This document shows, piece by piece, positions 8,477 through 15,373 of a stretch of 37,701 nucleotides of DNA (position 1 is the stretch's first letter; each line of letters opens with the position of its first letter). A program made the translations under genes and the position numbers. The DNA lies in assembly GCA_015207365.1 (NCBI GenBank), contig JADEXA010000067.1:1-37701 (forward strand), written 5' to 3'. Source of the stretch: Vacuolonema iberomarrocanum LEGE 07170. GTDB lineage: Bacteria; Cyanobacteriota; Cyanobacteriia; Elainellales; Elainellaceae. Under the pieces are notes generated by a model. That model was not told where the DNA came from. It saw nothing but the letters and a program-made list of their open reading frames with translations, and made no database searches.

Positions 8477-9943
8477 TTACTCCCGTCGCCACTCCGTCAC
8501 ACCACCGGGTTTATCAATCAGGATGATGCCCAGTGCTTTGAGTTCATCGCGAATGCGATCGGCTTCGGCAAAGCTCTTGGATTGCTTCGCGGCTTTGCGT
8601 TCTTGAATTTTCGCCTCAATCACCTCATCAGAGAGAGTGGCAGTCGCGTCTTGATCCGGCGAAGCCTCTAGACCCAGTACCTGTGCCAGCACGGTGAGGG
8701 TTTGCCACTGTTGGCGCAGGGTATTGGCATCGGTCTGGGTTTCCCCATCATGCACCAGACGGTTGCGCTCCTTCTGGAGATCCTTTGCCAGCTCAAACAG
8801 CACAGCGAGGGCAGCGGATGTATTGAAATCGTCATCCATTGCCGACTGGAATTGACTCGCCGCAGAGCTATCAGCCTCAATCCGCATCGCAGCGGGATCG
8901 CCAAAGTCCGCTTCTGCAGCATCCACCCAGCCCAGGGTTTTCCCATGGCGATGGCCAAACAGCAGACCATCCTTGAGGGTGCTCCAGGAATTTTGAGCAG
9001 AGGCGATCGCCCCGTCGGTAAAGTCAATGGGCTTGCGATACTGCGCCTGCAACACAAACAGCCGCAACACCATCGGCTCAATGCCAGCATCCAGCATTTG
9101 CCGAATGGTGGTGAAATTGCCCAGGGACTTAGACATCTTCTCGCCGCTGATATTCACAAAGCCGTTGTGCAACCAGTAGCGGGACAACGGAGCGGCTAGC
9201 GCGGCCTCAGATTGCGCAATTTCATTTTCGTGGTGAGGAAAGGTGAGATCCTGCCCGCCCATGTGGATGTCAATGCTATCGCCCAGTTCTTCTTTCACCA
9301 TGACGGAGCATTCGATATGCCAGCCAGGGCGACCTTTGCCCCAGGGCGAGTCCCAGGAAGGCTCGCCGGGTTTCGCGCTTTTCCACAGGGCAAAATCGAG
9401 GGGATGGCGCTTTTTGGTCTCCCCGTCGCCTACGCGGCCACTGGCTCCCGCTTCCATTTGATCGAGCTTGCGCCCCGATAGTTTGCCGTAGCTGGGAAAG
9501 CGCTCAACGGCGTAGTAAACATCGCCATTGGCCTCATAGGCATAGCCTTTAGCGATCAGCTGCTCAATGAACTGAACAATTTGTGGAATGACCTGGGTGG
9601 CATGGGGGTAGCGATCGGCATCCTGGATGTTGAGCCGCCGCATATCGTCCAGATAGGCCTGGATATAGGTTTCGGTGATCTGCTCCCAGGGAATATTGTC
9701 TGCTTGCGATCGCCGAATAATCTTGTCGTCAATATCCGTGAAGTTCTGCACATAGGTGACACGGTAGCCGCGCCACATCAGATACCGCCGCACAGTGTCC
9801 CAAACAATGTAGGAACGAGCATGCCCCAGATGGCAGAAGTCGTACACCGTGACACCGCAGCAATAAATTTTTACACGGCCCGCTTCCAGGGGTTCAAACG
9901 GTTCTTTTTGGCGGGTCAAGGAGTTATACAGCGTCAGACTCAT
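8477..9943 (-). CDS. cysS: Cysteinyl-tRNA synthetase
   Basis: A 488-residue class I aminoacyl-tRNA synthetase that charges tRNA-Cys. The ATP-binding signature is HLGH (38-41, a common variant of HIGH) and KMSKS is at 269-273. Likely zinc ligands are C28, C212, H237 and E241, by spacing to the E. coli enzyme. GWHIECSVM and GGQDLTFPHHENEIAQ are characteristic family strings. The C-terminal DALR-type helical region and anticodon-binding tail follow. Length is slightly above the usual 460-475. The ATG at 9943 fits the conserved N-terminus (LTLYNSLTRQKEPFEP). It is a single-copy-type housekeeping gene with no apparent operon partner. Confidence 0.97.
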   Translation of the reverse strand: MSLTLYNSLTRQKEPFEPLEAGRVKIYCCGVTVYDFCHLGHARSYIVWDTVRRYLMWRGYRVTYVQNFTDIDDKIIRRSQADNIPWEQITETYIQAYLDDMRRLNIQDADRYPHATQVIPQIVQFIEQLIAKGYAYEANGDVYYAVERFPSYGKLSGRKLDQMEAGASGRVGDGETKKRHPLDFALWKSAKPGEPSWDSPWGKGRPGWHIECSVMVKEELGDSIDIHMGGQDLTFPHHENEIAQSEAALAAPLSRYWLHNGFVNISGEKMSKSLGNFTTIRQMLDAGIEPMVLRLFVLQAQYRKPIDFTDGAIASAQNSWSTLKDGLLFGHRHGKTLGWVDAAEADFGDPAAMRIEADSSAASQFQSAMDDDFNTSAALAVLFELAKDLQKERNRLVHDGETQTDANTLRQQWQTLTVLAQVLGLEASPDQDATATLSDEVIEAKIQERKAAKQSKSFAEADRIRDELKALGIILIDKPGGVTEWRRE

Positions 9944-10133
9944 AGACTGGGCTCATACCTATTCATGTTTATTATTCATGACCAATCATAAAAATTGCAG
10001 AAGCTAGAAGGGGATGGCTACCACTGCCCATTCCCCTCCAGAACAGCAATTGCACGAATGATCCAATTATTAAGCCAGCCTACCAATCTATCGTCATGAC
10101 TTGGGGCAATACGCAATAATAGGAGGGGTAATT

Positions 10134-10148
10134 TGAGAATGACTCTCG
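10134..10148 (+). promoter_or_regulatory. Candidate Zur/Fur-type box upstream of the CobW gene
   Basis: TGAGAATGACTCTCG is an imperfect 7-1-7 inverted repeat matching about 10 of 14 fixed positions of the Fur-family consensus TGATAATNATTATCA. It lies about 75 bp before the CobW-type start codon. Zinc-dependent repression by Zur of such GTPases is known in bacteria, so the location makes sense. The match is moderate. Confidence 0.4.
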
Positions 10149-10223
10149 CCAGATTCTTGGCGGAGTGACTCGATTTGAAATTTCATTGTTTTATTCCGTC
10201 GTTTTTAGTTGCGATCGCACGCC

Positions 10224-11396
10224 ATGTCCTCAACCGCTACACTTCAAACCCCTGCCATGGACGATACAAAGCAAGGGTTGCCTGTCACGATCATTACGGG
10301 TTTCCTCGGCAGCGGCAAAACGACCCTGCTCAACCACATCCTCAGCAACCAGGACGGCTTGAAGACTGCCGTCCTGGTCAACGAGTTCGGCGAAATTGGC
10401 ATCGATAATGAGCTGATCGTTCAGTCAGATTCTTCGGATGATTCGATGGTGGAACTCAGCAACGGCTGTATTTGCTGCACCATCAACAATGACCTGGTGG
10501 AAGCGGTCTATCGCATTTTGGAACAGCGCGATCGCATTGACTATCTGGTCGTCGAAACCACCGGATTGGCCGACCCGCTTCCAGTCGCCCTGACCTTCCT
10601 GGGCACAGAACTGCGCGACCTGACCCGCCTCGACTCCATCGTTACAGTGGTCGATGCGGCAAACTATAGTCTTGACTTGTTCAACAGCGAGGCGGCACAC
10701 AACCAAATCGCGTATGGCGACATTCTTTTGCTGAACAAGACCGATTTGGTCGAAGATGAAGCAGATCTCGACTCCTTGGAAATCAAAATTCGTGACGTGA
10801 AAGAGGGGGCGCGGATTCTCCGAACCACTCAATCACAGGTGCCTCTGCCCTTGATCTTGAGCGTGGGGCTGTTTGAGTCGGATCGCTACTTCAACGAAGC
10901 CTCCCATGACCACGATCATGATCACGACCACGATCATGACCATGACCACGATCACCATGATCATTCCAATTGTGATCACGACCATGGGCATTGCGAGCAT
11001 GACCATGATGCCCATGACCACGGGCATGCCCATGACCACGGGCATGAGCACCACCATCACTCCGATCACCTGGCCATGGATGGGTTTACATCCCTCTCGT
11101 TCCAGTGCGATCGCCCCCTGTCCATCCGCAAGTTCCAGGATTTCCTCGACAGCCAGATGCCATCGTCCGTCTTCCGTGCCAAGGGCATTCTCTGGTTTGA
11201 GGAAAGCCCCCGTCGCCATATCTTCCATCTCAGCGGCAAACGCTTCACATTGGATGACAGCGAATGGAAAGGCGAGAAGAAAAGCCAGCTGGTGTTGATT
11301 GGGCAAGGGTTAGATCACGATGCGCTGCGATCGCAACTGGAGGCTTGCATCAGTCAGGCATCCCCAACCCGTGGGAAAGGATTTGCCAGAACTTGA
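10224..11396 (+). CDS. CobW/COG0523-family GTPase with His/Asp-rich metal-binding segment
   Basis: A 390-residue G3E-family P-loop GTPase. Walker A is GFLGSGKTT (26-34), the metal-binding CxCC motif is CICC (82-85), ETTG is at 111-114 and the base-specificity motif NKTD at 171-174. A low-complexity run of His, Asp, Cys and Glu at about 228-282 (HDHDHDHD..., then HEHHHHSDH) separates the GTPase from the C-terminal CobW_C domain. COG0523 proteins act as metal chaperones or insertases, most often for zinc; the long His run fits zinc, cobalt or nickel storage. ATG 10224 was preferred over TTG 10209; an ATG at 10257 is also possible. A Zur-like box upstream supports zinc control. Confidence 0.92.
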   Translation: MSSTATLQTPAMDDTKQGLPVTIITGFLGSGKTTLLNHILSNQDGLKTAVLVNEFGEIGIDNELIVQSDSSDDSMVELSNGCICCTINNDLVEAVYRILEQRDRIDYLVVETTGLADPLPVALTFLGTELRDLTRLDSIVTVVDAANYSLDLFNSEAAHNQIAYGDILLLNKTDLVEDEADLDSLEIKIRDVKEGARILRTTQSQVPLPLILSVGLFESDRYFNEASHDHDHDHDHDHDHDHDHHDHSNCDHDHGHCEHDHDAHDHGHAHDHGHEHHHHSDHLAMDGFTSLSFQCDRPLSIRKFQDFLDSQMPSSVFRAKGILWFEESPRRHIFHLSGKRFTLDDSEWKGEKKSQLVLIGQGLDHDALRSQLEACISQASPTRGKGFART

Positions 11397-11407
11397 AACA
11401 AGGAATC

Positions 11408-11441
11408 AACTCTGGCTGTGAGCATTCCCTCAGCCAGAGTT
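11408..11441 (+). terminator. Hairpin terminator after the CobW gene
   Basis: Perfect 11-bp arms AACTCTGGCTG and CAGCCAGAGTT enclose a 12-base loop, starting 12 bp after the CobW stop codon. It is not followed by a strong T run, so termination may be partial. Confidence 0.6.
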
Positions 11442-11485
11442 TGTGAAAATTAATCCAAAATTAATTCAAAAATACTAGACATTGC

Positions 11486-11494
11486 TGGTATGAT
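11486..11494 (+). promoter_or_regulatory. Extended -10 promoter element of lexA
   Basis: TGGTATGAT fits an extended -10 (TG, one base, then TATGAT). No good -35 is seen at the expected distance, which is common for extended -10 promoters. Transcription would start near 11501, inside the adjacent LexA box. Confidence 0.55.
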
Positions 11495-11496
11495 TG

Positions 11497-11510
11497 GGTA
11501 CAAATGTACT
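11497..11510 (+). promoter_or_regulatory. LexA box (autoregulatory operator)
   Basis: GGTACAAATGTACT matches every position of the cyanobacterial LexA consensus RGTACNNNDGTWCB. It lies directly after the -10 element and 31 bp before the lexA start codon, where bound repressor would block transcription start. Confidence 0.85.
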
Positions 11511-11541
11511 GCGGAGCTTCGCAGGCAAACGGGTACTCAAC

Positions 11542-12159
11542 ATGGAAAGATTAACCACGGTTCAGCAACAGCTTTACGATTGGCTGGTGGAATATATCCG
11601 AGAGAATCAGCATTCTCCCTCGATCCGGCAGATGATGAAGGCGATGGGGCTCAAGTCCCCCGCTCCGATCCAGAGTCGGCTTGAGCATCTTCGATCCAAA
11701 GGCTATATCGCCTGGACAGAGGGCAAAGCGCGCACCATTCGTTTGCTCCATGCACCCGAACGGGGCATTCCCATTAGAGGGGAGGTGTTCGCAGGGGGGC
11801 TGTTCGAGCCTGCCACCGACGAAGGCGAATATCTCGATATTGTGGGTTCTCATCTACGCCCAGGGGATTACGCGCTCCGGGTCAGTGGAGACAGCATGAT
11901 CGAGGCGATGATTGCCGATGGCGATATCGTCATCATGCGTCCGGTACCCGAACAAGATCGGGTAAAGAACGGCACCATTGTTGCAGCGCGAGTTGAAGGC
12001 ATGGGTAACACGCTCAAGTACTTCAATCGTCGAGGTAATAAGGTTACGCTCAAGCCTGGAAATGCCAAATATGACCCCATTGATGCCGTTGCCTCCGAGG
12101 TATCCATTCAGGGCATGCTGATTGGCGTCTGGAGAGGTGTTTCCACCTTTTTCCGTTAG
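11542..12159 (+). CDS. lexA: LexA repressor (SOS-type regulator)
   Basis: A 205-residue protein with an N-terminal winged-helix DNA-binding domain (about 1-68; SPSIRQMMKAMGLKSPAPIQSRLEHL is the helix-turn-helix) and a C-terminal S24 self-cleaving peptidase domain. The Ala-Gly cleavage bond (FAGG, A84-G85), the catalytic serine in SGDSM (S118) and the catalytic lysine in TLKYF (K159) are all present, so RecA-stimulated self-cleavage looks possible. Some cyanobacterial LexA proteins have lost these residues and control carbon or redox genes instead. ATG 11542 matches the family start (MERLTTVQQQLYDWL); the frame is open upstream, but that extension would overlap the LexA box. A LexA box precedes it, indicating autoregulation. 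Confidence 0.96.
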   Translation: MERLTTVQQQLYDWLVEYIRENQHSPSIRQMMKAMGLKSPAPIQSRLEHLRSKGYIAWTEGKARTIRLLHAPERGIPIRGEVFAGGLFEPATDEGEYLDIVGSHLRPGDYALRVSGDSMIEAMIADGDIVIMRPVPEQDRVKNGTIVAARVEGMGNTLKYFNRRGNKVTLKPGNAKYDPIDAVASEVSIQGMLIGVWRGVSTFFR

Positions 12160-12179
12160 TCGCTGTCCGGCATTCTTGG

Positions 12180-12212
12180 TCATCGGCTCACCTCAGTCAT
12201 CGGCTCACCTCA
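12180..12212 (+). repeat. 17-bp tandem duplication downstream of lexA
   Basis: TCATCGGCTCACCTCA occurs at 12180-12195 and again at 12197-12212, a period of 17 bases. It lies in the lexA-MFS gap and is probably a replication-slippage product. Confidence 0.8.
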
Positions 12213-12324
12213 CAGCCTCCGTCGAGAGAGGCGCACATCATTTTACGTTTGCCAAACCAACCGTTTCCTGAAGCACACCATTTGTTGAAGCGGTTGAGAG
12301 TTGCTCGTTTGCTATGCTCCGGTC

Positions 12325-12350
12325 TAGGTAGGTGCGATCGCACCTACCTA
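12325..12350. terminator. 26-bp perfect palindrome built around HIP1, possible terminator
   Basis: A perfect 26-bp palindrome with TAGGTAGGT on the left, GCGATCGC near the centre and ACCTACCTA on the right, followed by TTTTC. It lies 165 bp after the lexA stop and 170 bp before the MFS start. It has no unpaired loop, so as RNA it would need to open about four central bases. Confidence 0.5.
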
Positions 12351-12393
12351 TTTTCATGGCCATCGGCCAGGGGATAGTGCTGTCAAGACATTT

Positions 12394-12427
12394 GGATGGT
12401 CGATGACAATGGATGGTCGATGACAAT
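12394..12427 (+). repeat. Second 17-bp tandem duplication before the MFS gene
   Basis: GGATGGTCGATGACAAT occurs twice head to tail (12394-12410 and 12411-12427) with no intervening base. Sequence is unrelated to the other 17-bp duplication in the same gap. Confidence 0.85.
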
Positions 12428-12520
12428 TCTCTGGGCAACCTACCGGCCAGTGGCATCGTCTGACTTGTGAGAGAATCGTCATCATTCCGTTACCCTGTCC
12501 ATCCCACTTGCACGAAACTA

Positions 12521-13768
12521 ATGAAACCTCTCGCCCAGTATTTCCAGGTTTTTCAGAGCGGCAAAATGATGGCGTTGCTGTTACTGGGGTTTGCGTCGGG
12601 GCTGCCTTTGTTTCTCACCAGCCGTACGCTGCAAGCCTGGATGACCACTGAAGGCGTGGATTTGGGGGCGATCGGGTTGTTCAGCCTGGTGGCACTGCCC
12701 TATTCTCTGAAGTTTGTCTGGTCGCCGTTACTGGATCGCTTTATTCCGCCGCATCTAGGACGCCGGCGTGGCTGGTTGGTGATTACCCAACTGCTACTAG
12801 TGGGGGCGATCGCCGCCATGTCCTTACAAAATCCGCAGCAAGCATTGGGGCTGCTGGCCGTCAATGCACTTTTTGTCGCTTTTTTCAGCGCTAGCCAGGA
12901 CATTGCCTTCGATGCCTATCGGACGGATGTGTTGGACGAACGGGAAATGGGAGCCGGTGCTTCGTTAGCCGTGCTGGGCTATCGCATTGCCCTGCTGGTG
13001 ACGGGTGCGTTGGCATTGATCTTGGCCGATCGGATGCCCTGGCCGATTGTCTATGTTTTGATGTCAGGGCTAATGGCGCTCTGCATTTTAGTGTCGGTAT
13101 GGGCACCCGAGCCACAGGATCAAGAGCAACCGCCTGCCACCTTGCAGGAGGCCGTCATTCTGCCCTTTGCTGAGTTTTTTCGGCGATCGGGCATCCGGCA
13201 AGCTTTGTTAATTCTGGGGTTCATCGTCCTCTACCGGTATGGCGATGCGTTGGTGCAAAATATGGCGACTCCATTCCTACTGCAAACCGGCTTCAGCCAA
13301 ACGGATATTGGTGCGATTCAGGGGGGCATGGGTCTACTGGCAACCATCGTCGGCACCCTAGTAGGGGGCGCGTTGCTCAGCCAGTTGGGTATCAACCGTT
13401 CCCTATGGGTCTTTGGTGGATTGCAGGCGCTCAGCAACGTCGTCTACCTGATCCTGGCGAATCTGGGGCAGAACTACCCATTTATGGTGCTGGCGATTAA
13501 TGTCGAAAACTTTTGCGGCGGACTAGGAACTGCGGGGTTCGTGGCCTTTTTGATGAGCCTATGCAACGCCCGCTTTACCGCCACCCAATACGCCTTGCTC
13601 TCTAGCCTGATGGCCGTCAGTCGCGACATTTTAGTCGCCCCCGCAGGCAAGTTAGCTGAACAAACAGGCTGGCCGCTCTTTTTCCTCATCACACTGCTCG
13701 CCGCCCTCCCTGGACTCGCGCTGTTACCCTTCTTTGCTCCCTGGCGAGACACCTCTGAGACCCTTTAA
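12521..13768 (+). CDS. MFS transporter, AmpG-like
   Basis: A 415-residue integral membrane protein with about 12 hydrophobic helices. The opening MALLLLGFASGLPLFLTSRTLQAWMTTEGVDLGAIGLFSLVALPYSLKFVWSPLLDR pattern is typical of AmpG-type permeases, which import cell-wall muropeptides (anhydro-MurNAc peptides) for recycling; FFSASQDIAFDAYRTD is also characteristic. GRRRGW after helix 2 is the MFS loop motif. ATG 12521 was chosen; a GTG at 12467 in the same frame would add 18 non-hydrophobic residues. Cyanobacterial members of this group have not all been shown to carry muropeptides, so the substrate is inferred. The gene stands alone. Confidence 0.88.
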   Translation: MKPLAQYFQVFQSGKMMALLLLGFASGLPLFLTSRTLQAWMTTEGVDLGAIGLFSLVALPYSLKFVWSPLLDRFIPPHLGRRRGWLVITQLLLVGAIAAMSLQNPQQALGLLAVNALFVAFFSASQDIAFDAYRTDVLDEREMGAGASLAVLGYRIALLVTGALALILADRMPWPIVYVLMSGLMALCILVSVWAPEPQDQEQPPATLQEAVILPFAEFFRRSGIRQALLILGFIVLYRYGDALVQNMATPFLLQTGFSQTDIGAIQGGMGLLATIVGTLVGGALLSQLGINRSLWVFGGLQALSNVVYLILANLGQNYPFMVLAINVENFCGGLGTAGFVAFLMSLCNARFTATQYALLSSLMAVSRDILVAPAGKLAEQTGWPLFFLITLLAALPGLALLPFFAPWRDTSETL

Positions 13769-13878
13769 ACAAGCATTGTGGCGATCGCGCAAAGTCCAGT
13801 TCTCCCATCAACCATACGTTACGCTGCGCTAACAACAGGTCAGGTCTTGCTTCAGCAAGCACACCATCCTGCCTTATC

Positions 13879-13908
13879 TGCGTTCATCCGCGTTCATCTG
13901 CGTTCCAC
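13879..13908 (+). repeat. Short tandem intergenic repeat (GCGTTCATC type)
   Basis: Three 10-base units, TGCGTTCATC, CGCGTTCATC and TGCGTTCCAC. This resembles a short repeat common between genes in many cyanobacteria; that recollection was not checked. It sits in the 249-bp gap after the MFS gene, which otherwise shows nothing clear. Confidence 0.55.
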
Positions 13909-14017
13909 ATTGTTCGTCCCCTACCCTCTTGCCAATGGACAAGCGCCAATGCCCAATGCAGGGTAGGATGAGAGAAGAGCAATACAAATCTTGATAGTTC
14001 CACGGGTGGCCGGAGCC

Positions 14018-14260
14018 ATGCAGTTTTTCCGTCAGTACATTGCCCCGTTTTTTGTGGTTTTGCTATTTGCATTGGCGCTCATTGTGGTCAGCGCTCGTAT
14101 CTTTCTGCCCAACGACATGATGGCTCCTGCCCCCATTGGGGATGAGATTGGGCAAGTGCAACCGTCTCAAACAGAAGGTGCATTGGCCAATGCTTCGCCC
14201 ACGCTGGATCAATTGGTTCGCGGCGTGCCGGTTGACCTTGATATTGAAGCACCCATCTAG
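14018..14260 (+). CDS. Small single-pass membrane protein
   Basis: An 80-residue protein with one strong membrane helix (FFVVLLFALALIVVSARIFL, about 8-27) and a 50-residue soluble tail rich in Pro, Ala and Gln. ATG 14018 has GGAG six bases upstream (14012-14015), a good ribosome binding site; a TTG at 13991 is less likely. No family was recognised. It ends 13 bp before a GNAT gene and is probably co-transcribed with it. The tail would lie in the cytoplasm or periplasm depending on orientation, which is not clear. Confidence 0.7.
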   Translation: MQFFRQYIAPFFVVLLFALALIVVSARIFLPNDMMAPAPIGDEIGQVQPSQTEGALANASPTLDQLVRGVPVDLDIEAPI

Positions 14261-14273
14261 TTCGGGATAGCGG

Positions 14274-14774
14274 GTGACCACTCCACAGCTGCCTGATGGC
14301 TACCACCTACGTCGCGGGAACGCGCTCGATCGGGCACTGCTTCTCAAGCTGACACGCCGAACCTATGGAGAGCTGCACCCCAATGCTGCGCTGCATCACT
14401 TGGCAGAAACGATTGATCAATATTTTTCTGCTAGAACGCCCGTCTGGTTTATAGACATCGATTCAGCCACAGCTACCCGATTGCCCAAAAGTTCCGTTCC
14501 ACCCATCGCGATCGCCTGTCTTTGGTTGGGCACAGCCATCGATCAGGTGCGGGGCGATCGCCATGCCAATATTTTTTTGCTCTATGTCGCCCCCGACCAT
14601 CGCCGCCAGGGACTCGCTTCCATATTGCTGCATACAGCCGAAACCTGGGCCAAGGAACGGGGCGATCGCCAAATCACCCTACAGGTCTTCGAATTTAACG
14701 AACCTGCGATTCGGCTGTATGAAAAACGGGGTTATCGGGTACAGTCTTTTGTGATGCAAAAGCCGCTCTCGTGA
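14274..14774 (+). CDS. GNAT-family N-acetyltransferase
   Basis: A 166-residue acetyltransferase starting at GTG, 13 bp after the small membrane protein. Motif A is LLYVAPDHRRQGLASILLH (about 102-120) with the acetyl-CoA pyrophosphate loop RRQGLA (110-115), and motif B is FNEPAIRLYEKRGYRV (141-156). This looks like the RimI/ribosomal-protein type of GNAT, but the substrate cannot be assigned. The coupling to a membrane protein might mean a membrane-associated substrate; this is inference. It differs clearly from the GNAT at 2221. Confidence 0.88.
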   Translation: MTTPQLPDGYHLRRGNALDRALLLKLTRRTYGELHPNAALHHLAETIDQYFSARTPVWFIDIDSATATRLPKSSVPPIAIACLWLGTAIDQVRGDRHANIFLLYVAPDHRRQGLASILLHTAETWAKERGDRQITLQVFEFNEPAIRLYEKRGYRVQSFVMQKPLS

Positions 14775-14823
14775 TACCGCTAGCGTTCACAGGCCGATGC
14801 TAACCATTCAAACCCCTAAGTCT

Positions 14824-15114
14824 ATGGCTGACAGCACACAAAAAGACCAAACCCATCCTCTCTGGAAAAGCGATCGCCAAATCGTCGATCGCCTGATGGC
14901 TGAAACGCCAAACGATCACAACCTCAGCGAGTTAGCACGGCTGCGCATCCGCTATCAGGGCTTTCCCGGCGCGCGCGACATCCAGGGTGATCTGGATAAG
15001 GTGCTGCAAAAGTGGAATCTGACAGAAGCTGGACTATTCGAGAAAACCCGTGAACTCCACGCAGAAGGACATGTCTACGGCAACAAAAACGCTCAGCAAG
15101 AAGACTGGAGCTAA
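14824..15114 (+). CDS. DUF3288-like small conserved protein
   Basis: A 96-residue soluble charged protein. The core ELARLRIRYQGFPGARDIQGDLDKVLQKWNLTEAGLFEKTRELHA (36-80) matches my memory of the cyanobacterial DUF3288 family, and its length is typical. ATG 14824 was chosen because conserved-looking sequence (KDQTHPLWKSDRQIVDRL) begins just after it; a start at 14797 would add nine residues. The function of the family is unknown. It lies 50 bp downstream of the GNAT gene, so it may belong to the same transcript. Confidence 0.8.
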   Translation: MADSTQKDQTHPLWKSDRQIVDRLMAETPNDHNLSELARLRIRYQGFPGARDIQGDLDKVLQKWNLTEAGLFEKTRELHAEGHVYGNKNAQQEDWS

Positions 15115-15373
15115 TCGAGTACGGTGAGGCGATCTATCCGTTAGTTGATGGCGTGATCCCAGTATGTTCGGCGGTTAAAACCGTTGGCACTTTAGGCATA
15201 GTGAGCATGGCTGAACCCTGGAGATGAAGATGAGACATAAATCTTGAATAAGAGCGGAAAGCCCCCATGCAGGCACTTATCTCTGACGAGACGTCTCCCC
15301 CTTGATCCCCATCTTGAGATTCCCTTGATACAATTCATCCAACGACATTCGAGGATGAAAGGATCAATCGGAT

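Noticed and set aside
10881..11060. The GATCAC/GACCAT-like repetition considered as a CRISPR or minisatellite.
   Set aside because: It is the in-frame codon repeat for the His-Asp tract of the CobW protein; no spacer-repeat pattern exists.
10833..11306. Minus-strand open frame of 157 codons opposite the CobW gene, with long runs of Val, Met and Ile.
   Set aside because: The hydrophobic runs are the reverse reading of the His-Asp codon repeat, not a real membrane protein.
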